From a virus, in the IMG/VR virus record IMGVR_UViG_3300007722_000149, positions 1-20,236 of that record: a DNA stretch of 20,236 nt; one strand, given 5' to 3'. Each line of letters starts with the position of its first letter. The stretch's first letter is position 1. The notes beneath the pieces were generated by a model. It made no database searches. It had not been told where the DNA came from and worked only from the letters and a program-made list of their open reading frames with translations. Position numbers and translations under genes: made by a program. Of this stretch, positions 1-7,967 are shown piece after piece.

Positions 1-114
1 GCTGCGAATGACGGGGACAGCCTTGCGCAGCAATCCAATTCACTAATCAGCACTTCTGCGCAAGGGCTTAAACGCAAGCCTGAAACGCAGCGCGTTAGTT
101 TGATCGGAGGCTAG
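1..114 (+). CDS. C-terminal end of an upstream phage gene (partial)
   Basis: The first frame is open from base 1 to a TAG at 112-114 and encodes 37 residues ending in RVSLIGG. There is no start inside the window, so this is the 3' end of a gene that begins upstream. The tail is polar and lysine/arginine-containing with no recognisable motif. The stop lies three bases before the portal start, and the portal's ribosome binding site (GGAGG, 106-110) sits inside its last codons, as expected for tightly packed late phage genes. In BPP-1-like and T7-like phages the gene before the portal is often the large terminase subunit, so that is the best guess, but it rests on position only. Confidence 0.5.
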   Translation, partial: AANDGDSLAQQSNSLISTSAQGLKRKPETQRVSLIGG

Positions 115-117
115 GGC

Positions 118-1770
118 GTGGATATTGAAAGCAAAGAGGCGCAACGCCTGAATGAAGTGCTCACCGAGCTTCGCCTATCGCGGAGTTCGTTCTGGCATCT
201 CTGGCGCGAACTTGCCAACTATTACCTCCCAACGCGGTACGTTTGGCTACAAAGCGATAACGAAAATCAGCGGGCGCAGAACGCAAAGAACCAATATATC
301 CTCGATAGCACTGGCACCCGCGCAGTTCGCACTCTCGCCTCCGGTATGATGAACGCAATCACCAGCCCATCCCGCCCATGGATGCGGTTGAAGATAGCCG
401 GGCTGAAAGAAACCTCCAACGAGGTGGCCCGTTGGCAGGAAGACGTTGCCCGCCGGATGCTCGCCGTTATGGCGGAAAGCAATTTCTATTCCAGCATGGC
501 AACGCTCTACCTCGACCTATCGACGTTTGGCTCTGCCGCGTCGTTGATCTACGAGGATGATGATACCGTAATCCACTGCTACAACCCCGCGCTCGGAGAG
601 TTCTACTTCGGCCAAAGCCATCGCTTTACTGTCGATACATTTGCCCGCGAAATACAGCTATCAGCCAAGCAGATGGTGAACCAGTTTGGCGCGGAAAATT
701 GCACGGAGCAAATCGCAACAGCCGCTGCTAACGGCGGCGCTACTGCGTTGAAGTTGCATAAGGTAGCGCACCTTATTGAGCCGGGCCGCCGCGACACAAA
801 CTTCGCATACACCGAAACGTATTGGGAGCCTAGTGCGCTGGCATCCGGCAAAGTGCTTCGGCGCAAAGGCTTCAACGAACTCCTTGGCGTGTTTGCCCGC
901 TGGGAAGTTACCGGCAATGATGCCTACGGAACATCGCCTGCTATGGATGCGTTGGCTGACGTTATCCAACTGCAGCACGAAACAAAGCGCAAAGCCCAGG
1001 GCATCGACAAGGTAATCAACCCTCCTATCGTGGCGGACGTGCAGCTTCAGCATCGGCCAACCGCGTTGCTCCCCAATGGCATCACCTACGTCAGCGGTCA
1101 GAACAACGTAGGCGCGAAACCGCTCTACCAAATCCAGCCGCCGTTGCAGGAAATGACGGAGGACATTCGTGAGGTGCAGATGCGCATCCGTGAGACACTC
1201 CACAACGATCTCTTTCGCATGATTTCCCAACTGGATACTGTGCGGAGCGCAACTGAGATAGACGCTCGGCGGGAAGAGAAACTTGTCCTCCTCGGCAGCG
1301 TCCTCGATCGCTTTGAGAAGGAAGCGCTAACCCCTGCGATCAATCGTATTTACTCAGTCATGGAGCGCCGGGGCCTCCTCCCCGATCCGCCAGCCGAACT
1401 CGAAGAAGGCTCCCCGATTGAGATTGAATACGTCTCAATCCTATCAACAGCTCAACGGGCCGTCTCCGCCGCGCCAACTGAACGCTGGCTGCAGCTAATC
1501 GGTAACATCGCGCCGATAGCGCCTGAAGTTGTTGCCATTCCTGATTGGGAAGAACTCATCCGTAACTACGGCGAAGCTATTGGCGTTGAAGCGCGGGACG
1601 TTAAATCTCGTGAACAGCTTGCGTTCGAGCGGGAAGCGGCGCAGCAAAAGCAGGCGCAGGAAGAGGCGGTGCAACAAGGCGCGGTAGCTGTCGATGCGGC
1701 GCAACAGCTTAGTGCAACTGACGTAGGCGGCGGGTCTAACGCGCTTCAACAACTACTAGCAGCCAGTTAA
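118..1770 (+). CDS. Portal protein (T7 gp8-like head-to-tail connector)
   Basis: The 550-residue product matches the head-to-tail connecting protein family of short-tailed phages in length (T7 gp8 is 536 residues) and pattern. The N-terminus has the typical SRSSFWHLWRELANYYLP segment, followed by a region on removal of the first residues of the form DSTGTRAVRTLASGMMNAIT, and a later helical stretch near LVLLGSVLDRFEKEALTPAI. The last 50 residues are rich in Gln and Ala, a common disordered tail. The portal forms the dodecameric ring at one capsid vertex through which DNA is packaged and released. The start is GTG with GGAGG (106-110) seven bases upstream, and no better in-frame ATG is nearby. 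It precedes the head genes, as in related phages. Confidence 0.93.
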   Translation: MDIESKEAQRLNEVLTELRLSRSSFWHLWRELANYYLPTRYVWLQSDNENQRAQNAKNQYILDSTGTRAVRTLASGMMNAITSPSRPWMRLKIAGLKETSNEVARWQEDVARRMLAVMAESNFYSSMATLYLDLSTFGSAASLIYEDDDTVIHCYNPALGEFYFGQSHRFTVDTFAREIQLSAKQMVNQFGAENCTEQIATAAANGGATALKLHKVAHLIEPGRRDTNFAYTETYWEPSALASGKVLRRKGFNELLGVFARWEVTGNDAYGTSPAMDALADVIQLQHETKRKAQGIDKVINPPIVADVQLQHRPTALLPNGITYVSGQNNVGAKPLYQIQPPLQEMTEDIREVQMRIRETLHNDLFRMISQLDTVRSATEIDARREEKLVLLGSVLDRFEKEALTPAINRIYSVMERRGLLPDPPAELEEGSPIEIEYVSILSTAQRAVSAAPTERWLQLIGNIAPIAPEVVAIPDWEELIRNYGEAIGVEARDVKSREQLAFEREAAQQKQAQEEAVQQGAVAVDAAQQLSATDVGGGSNALQQLLAAS

Positions 1771-1781
1771 AGGAAATATTT

Positions 1782-1898
1782 ATGCCTAAAGATTTATACT
1801 TAGACCCAAAACGAAAACTAGAATATGCTGAATATATGTCGAAATTAGCTGATAACGACACATCACCAAGAAACGTAAATACTATGAAGATCAAGTAA
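1782..1898 (+). CDS. Small hypothetical protein, probably frameshifted
   Basis: A 38-residue reading frame starts at ATG 1782, preceded by AAAGGA (1769-1774) with about seven bases of spacing, a strong site overlapping the portal stop. The product starts MPKDLYLDPKRKLEYAEY and is charged. It ends at TAA 1896-1898, but from about 1868 onward the neighbouring -1 frame has much more protein-like content (see 1856-1996). The original gene was probably about 72 codons and is split by an indel or read through by frameshifting. Two 60-base lines inside it count 33% G+C, well below the flanking genes. I do not recognise a family. Confidence 0.45.
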   Translation: MPKDLYLDPKRKLEYAEYMSKLADNDTSPRNVNTMKIK

Positions 1899-1996
1899 AA
1901 AAGCTTAAAGCGAGCAAAGAAGGCCACAATAAAGCCACGAAGAAAACGCAAGAAGAAATTGCAAAGAGGTTGTACAAAAAAGGTCAAAATAACTAA
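1856..1996 (+). other. Lysine-rich open frame continuing the 1782 gene in the -1 frame
   Basis: This frame is open from just after a TAA at 1853-1855 to TAA 1994-1996 and encodes 46 residues. Thirteen of them are lysine, in a helical pattern (KKRKYYEDQVKKLKASK then QEEIAKRLYKKG). It has no ATG, GTG or TTG near its beginning, the only TTG being close to the end, so it cannot easily be translated alone. It fits as the second half of the protein begun at 1782, reached by a -1 shift between about 1856 and 1895. No classical slippery heptamer was found there, so a mutation or a base-calling error is at least as likely as programmed shifting. Confidence 0.45.
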
Positions 1997-2035
1997 GCTA
2001 ACATATGGCTCTTTACAACCCTAACGGATTATGAT

Positions 2036-2383
2036 ATGGCGAATGAGAACAAAATAAAAGCGCGTTGGCAACAGGAAGATGAGACTGCGATTGAGGATGC
2101 CATCCTCGCCCTGCAGAAGCACAAGCAGGGCCGCAAGTTTCTCTGGTGGTTGCTGGAAGTTGGGAGCGTAAACACGCAGCCTTTCGCCCACAACGCGCTG
2201 CAAACCTCGTTTAACTGTGGTCAGTTGAACGTGGGGAATAGGATTTTAGAAGCGATAACTTCCGCGTCACCGGAAGGGTATCTCAAAATGATGAAGGAAC
2301 ATAGTGATGAGCGAAGCGATAGAGACGGAGAACTTGACGCCAGCAGAGCCGGTAGCGAGCGAGCCGGCTACCCCGGCAGTTGA
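2036..2383 (+). CDS. Bbp19-like phage structural protein
   Basis: The 115-residue product resembles the Bbp19 family of small proteins encoded between portal and scaffold in BPP-1-like podoviruses. Characteristic pieces are GRKFLWWLLEVGSV (about residues 32-45), an asparagine/phenylalanine segment AHNALQTSFNCGQLNVGNRIL, and a PEGYLKMMKE end. Its molecular role is not established; the conserved position suggests a head-assembly part. The start is ATG 2036 with a weak GGA (2026-2028) upstream. The family core appears to end near residue 90. The remaining polar tail (DERSDRDGELDASR and on) overlaps the start of the scaffold gene in another frame. Confidence 0.8.
   Translation: MANENKIKARWQQEDETAIEDAILALQKHKQGRKFLWWLLEVGSVNTQPFAHNALQTSFNCGQLNVGNRILEAITSASPEGYLKMMKEHSDERSDRDGELDASRAGSERAGYPGS
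2294..2298 (+). promoter_or_regulatory. Ribosome binding site deciding the scaffold start
   Basis: AAGGA lies inside the Bbp19-like gene, eight bases before ATG 2307 and five before GTG 2304. The spacing favours ATG 2307 as the scaffold start. Confidence 0.6.
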
Positions 2384-2924
2384 ACCGGCGGCTGAACCTG
2401 AAAGCCTTATCTCCGGCGAGCCGAAAGTAGCGGATGCACCTGTAGCGGATGCGCCCGAGCCTCTTGTCGCTGACGACATTACGTTCCCCGAAGGGATGGA
2501 AGTCCCTGATGAAATTCGCGAAGAGCTTCTAACCGTGTTGAACAACACAGAAGCTTCTCCGAAAGACCGCGCGCAAGCGTTGGTTGAGCTGCAAGCCAAG
2601 GTAGCAGGACAGGCGTCGGAAGCGGCAAGCCAGCAGTTCCAAGACCAGCAGCGGCAGTGGCAAGACGAGGTTAAGAATGACCCAGAAATTGGGGGCGAAA
2701 AATTTCAAAGCAACCTCCAAGGCATTCAGCGCCTTGTCGATCAGTTTGGGAATGAGGAGTTCGCGGGTGTTATGGCTGCGACAGGGGCGGGCAACAACAT
2801 TCACGTTGTGCGCTTCTTTCACGCGATAGCGCAAAAGATTAATGAAGGTGGCCCAATCTCGGGTGCGCCAGCGAACGCCGAAGCCTCAGCTGCTTCCCGT
2901 ATGTTTCCGAGTATGAAAGGATAA
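2307..2924 (+). CDS. Capsid scaffolding / assembly protein
   Basis: The 205-residue acidic product is placed directly before the major capsid gene, as scaffolds are. The N-terminal 60 residues are low-complexity Pro/Ala/Glu, expected to be disordered. The middle is helical and glutamine-rich (SQQFQDQQRQWQDEV). The C-terminal half carries the pattern NDPEIGGEKF, then a RLVDQFGN segment, then GAGNNIHVVRFFHAIAQKI, typical of podovirus scaffold or capsid-assembly proteins. Such proteins guide capsid assembly and are then removed. ATG 2307 is chosen over GTG 2304 because of AAGGA at 2294-2298. The first 77 bases overlap the Bbp19-like gene in a different frame. The stop at 2922-2924 is four bases before the capsid start. 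Confidence 0.82.
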   Translation: MSEAIETENLTPAEPVASEPATPAVEPAAEPESLISGEPKVADAPVADAPEPLVADDITFPEGMEVPDEIREELLTVLNNTEASPKDRAQALVELQAKVAGQASEAASQQFQDQQRQWQDEVKNDPEIGGEKFQSNLQGIQRLVDQFGNEEFAGVMAATGAGNNIHVVRFFHAIAQKINEGGPISGAPANAEASAASRMFPSMKG

Positions 2925-2928
2925 GTAA

Positions 2929-3930
2929 ATGGCAGCACTATCTGCAATTAATCCAACTCTTCTCGATCTGGCGAAACGGAGCAATCCCGACGGCAGTATC
3001 GCAGACATTGTTGAGATACTAAATCAGACTAACGAAGTTCTCATGGACATGACTTTCCAGGAGGGCAATCTCACAACCGGCCATCGGACAACTGTCCGGA
3101 CCGGTATTCCTGAGCCAACGTGGCGCAAGCTATACGGCGGCGTTCAGCCTACCAAATCGACGACCGCTCAGGTCACCGATAACTGCGGTATGCTGGAAGC
3201 CTACGCGGAAGTTGACAAGGCACTTGCCGACCTCAACGGAAACACGGCTTCGTTTCGCCTGTCGGAAGACCTTCCGCATATCGAAGGTATGAACCAGTCG
3301 ATGGTTGAAACCATCTTCTACGGCGATGAAACAATCTATCCAGAGCGTTTCACGGGCCTGGCACCTCGCTACAACGCGCGGTCAGGGCACGCAGCTGCGG
3401 AGAATGTGATCCACGGTGGCGGTGCTGGTGCGGATAACGCATCTATCTGGCTCGCTGTTTGGGGACCAAATACCGGCTTCGGCATCGTGCCAAAAGGTAG
3501 TTCAGCTGGCTTGCAAATGAGCGACAAGGGTCAGGTGACCATCGAGAATATCGACGGTAACAATGGCCGGATGGAAGCGTATCGTTCGCACTATCGCTGG
3601 GACGGGGGCTTGACCATTCGTGACTGGCGCTATTTCGTTCGTATCGCTAACATTGATCGTTCGGAGTTGAACGCGGCTATCACTGGTAGCAGCGCTAATC
3701 TGGCGTCTTTGATGTTCGATGCTATCGAGCGGGTTCCTAACTTGAGCATGGGTCGCCCTGTGTTCTACATGGATCGTGGCCTGAAGTCGATGTTCCGTAA
3801 GCAGCTGTCAACGCTGAAAGATAACCTCACTACTGAGGAAGTTGCGGGCGTTCGTGTCGATACGTGGCAGGGTATTCCACTCCATCGCGTTGATGCACTA
3901 TCTGCTAACGAAGCGCTGGTTCCAGCATAA
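2929..3930 (+). CDS. Major capsid protein (BPP-1 Bbp17-like)
   Basis: The 333-residue product resembles the BPP-1 type major capsid protein, an HK97-fold shell subunit. Recognisable segments are the N-terminal LLDLAKRSNPDGSIADIVEIL, then TTGHRTTVRTGIPEPTWRKL, YGDETIYPERFTGLAPRYN near residues 131-149, the WDGGLTIRDWRYFVRIANID region near 225-244, and a C-terminal end of the form VRVDTWQGIPLHRVDAL. The gene has AAAGGA (2916-2921) before ATG 2929, a good site for a highly expressed protein. It is followed after 11 bases by the cement gene. I see no slippery sequence near the end that would give a T7 10A/10B-like extension. Confidence 0.93.
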   Translation: MAALSAINPTLLDLAKRSNPDGSIADIVEILNQTNEVLMDMTFQEGNLTTGHRTTVRTGIPEPTWRKLYGGVQPTKSTTAQVTDNCGMLEAYAEVDKALADLNGNTASFRLSEDLPHIEGMNQSMVETIFYGDETIYPERFTGLAPRYNARSGHAAAENVIHGGGAGADNASIWLAVWGPNTGFGIVPKGSSAGLQMSDKGQVTIENIDGNNGRMEAYRSHYRWDGGLTIRDWRYFVRIANIDRSELNAAITGSSANLASLMFDAIERVPNLSMGRPVFYMDRGLKSMFRKQLSTLKDNLTTEEVAGVRVDTWQGIPLHRVDALSANEALVPA

Positions 3931-3941
3931 GGAGATTTGAT

Positions 3942-4409
3942 ATGATTATGGACGAAAGAAATGAATTTGCTGATGCGGCTAGTGTTGCCGCAACGGCAGG
4001 TACTGCGCTGATCGGGGATCAAATCCCGCTTAGCGTTGCGCGTGACGTAGGTAGCGGTCAGCCCGTTTACCTCGTTCTATCTTGCTCGACGAGCATTATC
4101 ACTGGCGGTACGGCGGGAACTATTAAGTTCCAGCTTGTCTCCGACAGCACTGCAGCGATTGCTGTGGATGGTAGTGCTACAGTGCATTATGACACGGGAA
4201 CCTTTGTGACCGATGATGATGCGCTTAACGCTTTGGATGCTGGCGATTTTATCGCTGTTGTGGCGTTGCCTCTCGAGGGTGCTGTTTACGAGAACTTCCT
4301 CGGCGTCCTTGCTATCGTCGGCACAACTACCGTGACGGCTGGTGCGATCAACGCGTTTCTAACGCTTGACCCTCCGGTATGGAAAGCCTATGCTGAAGGA
4401 GCAAACTAA
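3942..4409 (+). CDS. Bbp16-like capsid cement protein
   Basis: The 155-residue product resembles the Bbp16 family, the jellyroll cementing protein that decorates and stabilises the BPP-1 capsid. It is rich in small and beta-forming residues, with segments such as VARDVGSGQPVYLVLSC, GTIKFQLVSDSTAAI and GDFIAVVALPL, and ends in WKAYAEGAN. It starts at ATG 3942 with AAGGAG (3929-3934) at seven bases; a second in-frame ATG at 3948 is less well placed. Its position directly after the capsid gene fits the role. Its stop overlaps the start of the next small gene (TAATG). Confidence 0.85.
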   Translation: MIMDERNEFADAASVAATAGTALIGDQIPLSVARDVGSGQPVYLVLSCSTSIITGGTAGTIKFQLVSDSTAAIAVDGSATVHYDTGTFVTDDDALNALDAGDFIAVVALPLEGAVYENFLGVLAIVGTTTVTAGAINAFLTLDPPVWKAYAEGAN

Positions 4410-4570
4410 TGAAAATTAAACTTTTCAATTCGTTCTTCGGCCCGGATAGCCAGTTGCGGAAGCCTGGGGAGTATACTGTCCCTGACGATTGGGACCTACC
4501 GAAGGGGACGAAAGTCCTTGAAGACGACGACGAGCCGGTGGCGAAAAAGTCTGCGGCGAAGTCTAAGTAG
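4409..4570 (+). CDS. Small acidic hypothetical protein of the head module
   Basis: A 53-residue frame starts at ATG 4409, sharing bases with the cement gene stop (TAATG), with AAGGAG about 10 bases upstream. The product begins MKIKLFNSFFGPDSQ, carries a central YTVPDDWDLPKGTKVLEDDD segment and ends in an Ala/Lys/Ser tail. The tight coupling, good ribosome binding site and sensible composition support a real gene. Small proteins with a similar proline-tryptophan-aspartate segment are found between capsid and tail genes in phages, but I cannot assign a function. It could be a minor head-completion or decoration factor. Confidence 0.75.
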   Translation: MKIKLFNSFFGPDSQLRKPGEYTVPDDWDLPKGTKVLEDDDEPVAKKSAAKSK

Positions 4571-4582
4571 GGAGTTCAGTTG

Positions 4583-5245
4583 GTGGCGATAAATTCTGAG
4601 ATTGGCGTGTACAACTTAGCGTTGAACGCAGTGGGCGAACGGGCCAATGTATCGTCACCAACTGAAAACTCGCGTCGGGCCGAGGTGTGTAGATTGTGGT
4701 ATGACCTCGTGAGAGATCAAGTCATGGAAGCTGCACCTTGGCCCGAGGCAACTACGCATATGCGACTTGCGCGGAAGGCTGAACAAACTACAGTTGCGTG
4801 GGTGCAGGGCGATCCCTCACCTGGGTATCAGTATTCTTTCGCGCTACCTGCGGATTGTCTCCGCCCACAATATTTGAAAGACTTCGCGCCGTTTGAGTTG
4901 ACTACCGAAGATGGCGTGAAGCTGTTGCAATGCAACACAGCCGAACCAATCCTGCGGTACACAGCCGCACAGGATAACGTGGCGCTATGGACAAATAACC
5001 TTCTAATGGCGATTGTCTACGGCCTCGCCGGACATATTGCCCAGCCCCTTAGTGGGAAAACCCGACTAACAGCAACGCTAGTAGACCGCGCTAATCAGCT
5101 CATTCTCGCCGCTCGCGTTAATTCCGCGAACCAGCCCAACCAGCACTATGAGCATATTCCCGACTGGATTGCTGCAAGAGGCTATCTAAACCAAACGCAG
5201 TCACAGTTCTTTTACCCGGTAGGGGGCCTCCTCAATGTCGAATGA
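4583..5245 (+). CDS. Tail tubular protein A (T7 gp11-like adaptor)
   Basis: The 220-residue product fits the gp11/tail tubular A family, the ring that docks under the portal and carries the nozzle and fibres. Typical features are the N-terminal IGVYNLALNAVGERANVSS segment, the VCRLWYDLVRDQVMEAAPWPEAT helix followed by the hydrophobic core, a GYQYSFALPADCLRP stretch near residues 85-99, and a late LAGHIAQPLSGKTRL helix. GTG 4583 is chosen because GGGAG (4570-4574) is eight bases away; TTG 4580 in the same frame is only five away and would add one residue. Its end overlaps the nozzle gene by 11 bases. Confidence 0.88.
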   Translation: MAINSEIGVYNLALNAVGERANVSSPTENSRRAEVCRLWYDLVRDQVMEAAPWPEATTHMRLARKAEQTTVAWVQGDPSPGYQYSFALPADCLRPQYLKDFAPFELTTEDGVKLLQCNTAEPILRYTAAQDNVALWTNNLLMAIVYGLAGHIAQPLSGKTRLTATLVDRANQLILAARVNSANQPNQHYEHIPDWIAARGYLNQTQSQFFYPVGGLLNVE

Positions 5246-7967
5246 TATTGCTAAGTACGCCTTTATAGCGGGGGAAATTTCCCCAACACTTTACGGACGT
5301 ACCGATCTCACAAAGTTCGATCTCGGCATGTCAGAGGCGACAAACTTTTTTGTTGATTATCGCGGCGGGCTTAGCACACGTCCCGGCTCACAGTTCATTG
5401 AGTTTGTAAAAAGCGATACGCTGGAGACACGGTACTTCCCCTTCAGCTTTTCTATCGAAGAGGAAGATACGCATATAATCCTTTTCGGGGATTACTATAT
5501 CCGCATCCTCCAAGAGGGCAATTATATTCTCGAAGCTGCGGTTAGTTGTACCGTATTAGGCGGGACTGTCACAGTCACCGCGCATGGGCTGACAGCGGGC
5601 CGCTGGATTAAGGTAGGCGGTATTAGCTATGCCGTGGCTGACGTAACCACGAATACGTTTAATATTTACACGATACCTGGGAATGAGGTTGCATCGTCTG
5701 TTAACTTCACAAGTTACCAAGCGGTGTATGAACTCGTATCGCCCTACGCTGCAGCCGATCTTTACGAGCTAAACTTCCAGCAGTATCGCGATGTGGTAAA
5801 GATAACTGGGGTGAACTTTCCGCCGTATGATTTGACGCGGCTGGCCGAAGCTTCTTGGACTCTAGCCATAGTAGAGATAAGCGCGTTTTCTCAAGGCCCA
5901 ACAATTACAGGAAGCTCTACCAGCACCGCAGGTAGTGCACAGGTTCTTTTTGCCGTTACCTCTATCTATGAAGACGGCAGTGAAAGCATCATGGGCAACC
6001 CCTTCCGGCTATCATCCATAGTCAACTACGCTGCCGTAGAGGGTTCAGTTAGCGTAAGCTGGGCCAGTGTTGCGGAAGCGGTTTCCTATAACGTATATCG
6101 CAGCGTTATTAGCGTTTCCGAAGTATTATCCCTCGGTAGTGAATTTGGTTATGTAGGTAAAACGCAGGGCACTAAATTTACTGACCCGAACATTGTGCCT
6201 GACTTCGGCAAAACCGGCCCAACAAACTACACCCCTTTCACCCCTGGCGCGATTACTACGGTACGAGTGACTGCGGGCGGAACTGGTTACTCAAGCGCGC
6301 CGACCGTTGCAGCTGCCGGTGGTGGTAGCAACTTTGCCGCTCGGGCTATTGTTGACGACTCAGGTAAGGTTGTCAATGTAATTATTGAGAACGGCGGGGA
6401 GGATTATGTCAATCCTACGATCTCCTTTTCAGGCGCTGGTAGTGGTGCTACAGCTACGGCAACTGCGCGGGCGCTTACCGGCATCTATCCTAATGTAAGC
6501 CTAATCTTCCAGCAACGGCAAATCTACGCGAGTTCCCTCGAAGACCCGATAACTATTTGGGGCAGTCAGATACGCCGGTTTAGTAATTTTAACACCTCCG
6601 AAATTCTAGTCGGCACTGACGGATTTCAGTTCACGCTTGACAGTAGCAGCGTCTCACCTATCCGACACCTTGTCGGGATGCGGGGCGGGATGCTCGCGAT
6701 GACTGCTGACCATATTTGGCTTATGAACGGTGGGGGCGCTAACGAGGCACTAACGGCCACAAATGCGCTTGCAGAAACGCAAACCTATACCGGCGTCAGC
6801 CGACTGCCGCCCATTCGCGTAGGGGCCTCTCTCCTCTACACGGAAGGCAAAGGCTTTGCCGTTCGCGAGTTACTCTACAATGAGTTTTCTCGCGTGTACA
6901 GCGGGCAGGATCGTAGCATCCTTTCCAGCCACCTATTTGGCAAGGGCAAAACCATTAAGGCCTGGGCGTTTCAAGAGTCGCCTTACAAGGTTGTGTGGTG
7001 TGTGCGGGACGATGGAAAGCTTCTTGCGTTCACTATAGTCTCTGAGGAAGATGTATTCGCGTGGACCCCTTGCGAAACTAAAGGGCGATATACTGACGTT
7101 ACCGTTGTGCGGGAAGGGGAGCAAGATCGCGTCTACCTCATGGCTGAACGGTTCATCAATAATCGCTGGACTAAGTTTATCGAGCGACTTGACCTTCGGC
7201 AATTCGTAAACACAGAAGATGCTTGGTGCGTTGACTGCGGGCTGGAGTATCCTCTTAGCTATCCTGCCGGGACTATCACAGTGTATAACGGGGACTATGC
7301 GACTATTACGGGCGGAAGTTTTCTCGGCACCGAAGATTGTGTTCTTCGTGCGGCTAATGGGCGCTGGCGCGTAACTTCTGCTACTGCAGGGCGCGCTGAA
7401 TTACTCCGCATAATTGAGCCTACAGAGTGGGTGCCGGAAACCGAAGACGCTTATACGTTTCCGATAACCACTGGTAATTGGTCTTTAACAAAACCTGTTT
7501 CGTCAGTGGGGGGATTGCAGCATCTTGAGGGGGAAACTGCTGCAATCCTCGCTGACGGAAGTGTTATACCTAATCAAGTTGTAACTGATGGAATGATAAC
7601 GCTTGAGGAACCGGCAAGCCGGATTATCATTGGCCTGTCGTATACTTGCCGCGCAAGAACGCTGCCGCTAATCGTTCCCGGCGAAAATATTGAGGCGCGG
7701 AGAAAGCGTATAGTAGCTGTCTCCATGCGGTTGAACAACAGTCGGGCGTTAAAGGTAGGCGACTCCTACGATAGTGTATATGAATTTCCAGCTCGATCTG
7801 ACGAACCCTGGGGCAATCCTGTTCGGCCACTTACCGGCCTCGCGCAGACGCCTATCGGAAGCACGTGGGATGAAGAGTCCTACACCTATTTTCTGCTCGA
7901 CGATCCTCTACCAGCCACACTGTTAAGTCTCGTGCAAACAATGGAGCTTGGCGATGACCCCGATTGA
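5235..7967 (+). CDS. Tail tubular protein B / nozzle (T7 gp12-like) with inserted beta domains
   Basis: The 910-residue product has the N-terminal signature of nozzle or stabilisation proteins: FIAGEISPTLYGRTDLTKF, a NFFVDYRGGLSTRPGSQF segment, and FSIEEEDTHIILFGDYYIRIL. These proteins close the tail after packaging and form the DNA exit channel. It is longer than T7 gp12 (794 residues). The extra length is partly an Fn3-like region (about 222-325, with YEDGSESIMGNPFRL and VSWASVAEAVSYNVYRS) and a two-copy GGxGY repeat (about 338-412). The beta-propeller-like body follows (RQIYASSLEDPITIWGS onward). ATG 5235 has AGGGGG (5221-5226) upstream. The last 14 bases overlap the next gene. Confidence 0.88.
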   Translation: MSNDIAKYAFIAGEISPTLYGRTDLTKFDLGMSEATNFFVDYRGGLSTRPGSQFIEFVKSDTLETRYFPFSFSIEEEDTHIILFGDYYIRILQEGNYILEAAVSCTVLGGTVTVTAHGLTAGRWIKVGGISYAVADVTTNTFNIYTIPGNEVASSVNFTSYQAVYELVSPYAAADLYELNFQQYRDVVKITGVNFPPYDLTRLAEASWTLAIVEISAFSQGPTITGSSTSTAGSAQVLFAVTSIYEDGSESIMGNPFRLSSIVNYAAVEGSVSVSWASVAEAVSYNVYRSVISVSEVLSLGSEFGYVGKTQGTKFTDPNIVPDFGKTGPTNYTPFTPGAITTVRVTAGGTGYSSAPTVAAAGGGSNFAARAIVDDSGKVVNVIIENGGEDYVNPTISFSGAGSGATATATARALTGIYPNVSLIFQQRQIYASSLEDPITIWGSQIRRFSNFNTSEILVGTDGFQFTLDSSSVSPIRHLVGMRGGMLAMTADHIWLMNGGGANEALTATNALAETQTYTGVSRLPPIRVGASLLYTEGKGFAVRELLYNEFSRVYSGQDRSILSSHLFGKGKTIKAWAFQESPYKVVWCVRDDGKLLAFTIVSEEDVFAWTPCETKGRYTDVTVVREGEQDRVYLMAERFINNRWTKFIERLDLRQFVNTEDAWCVDCGLEYPLSYPAGTITVYNGDYATITGGSFLGTEDCVLRAANGRWRVTSATAGRAELLRIIEPTEWVPETEDAYTFPITTGNWSLTKPVSSVGGLQHLEGETAAILADGSVIPNQVVTDGMITLEEPASRIIIGLSYTCRARTLPLIVPGENIEARRKRIVAVSMRLNNSRALKVGDSYDSVYEFPARSDEPWGNPVRPLTGLAQTPIGSTWDEESYTYFLLDDPLPATLLSLVQTMELGDDPD
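7943..7946 (+). promoter_or_regulatory. Ribosome binding site deciding the start at 7954
   Basis: GGAG is seven bases before ATG 7954 but only one base before the in-frame TTG 7948, so it supports ATG 7954. Confidence 0.55.

Noticed and set aside
661-1230. Minus-strand 189-residue frame inside the portal gene
   Set aside because: It is fully antisense to the portal, with no family resemblance and no promoter or ribosome binding site.
1736-1987. Minus-strand 83-residue phenylalanine/leucine-rich frame that looks like a membrane protein
   Set aside because: It is the complement of the lysine-rich, AT-rich plus-strand coding sequence, which yields Phe and Leu automatically. It has no clear ribosome binding site and opposes the operon direction.
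1965-2003. TTGTAC followed by an AT-rich stretch as a possible promoter before the Bbp19-like gene
   Set aside because: No acceptable -10 hexamer occurs at 16-18 bases, so the match is not better than chance for AT-rich DNA.
2005-2034. Nine-residue frame MALYNPNGL just before the Bbp19-like gene
   Set aside because: It is too short and lacks a convincing ribosome binding site. The overlap with the next start region could be chance.
3900-3945. Possible frameshift extension of the major capsid protein, as in T7 gene 10
   Set aside because: No slippery sequence occurs near the stop, and the following gene has its own strong ribosome binding site.
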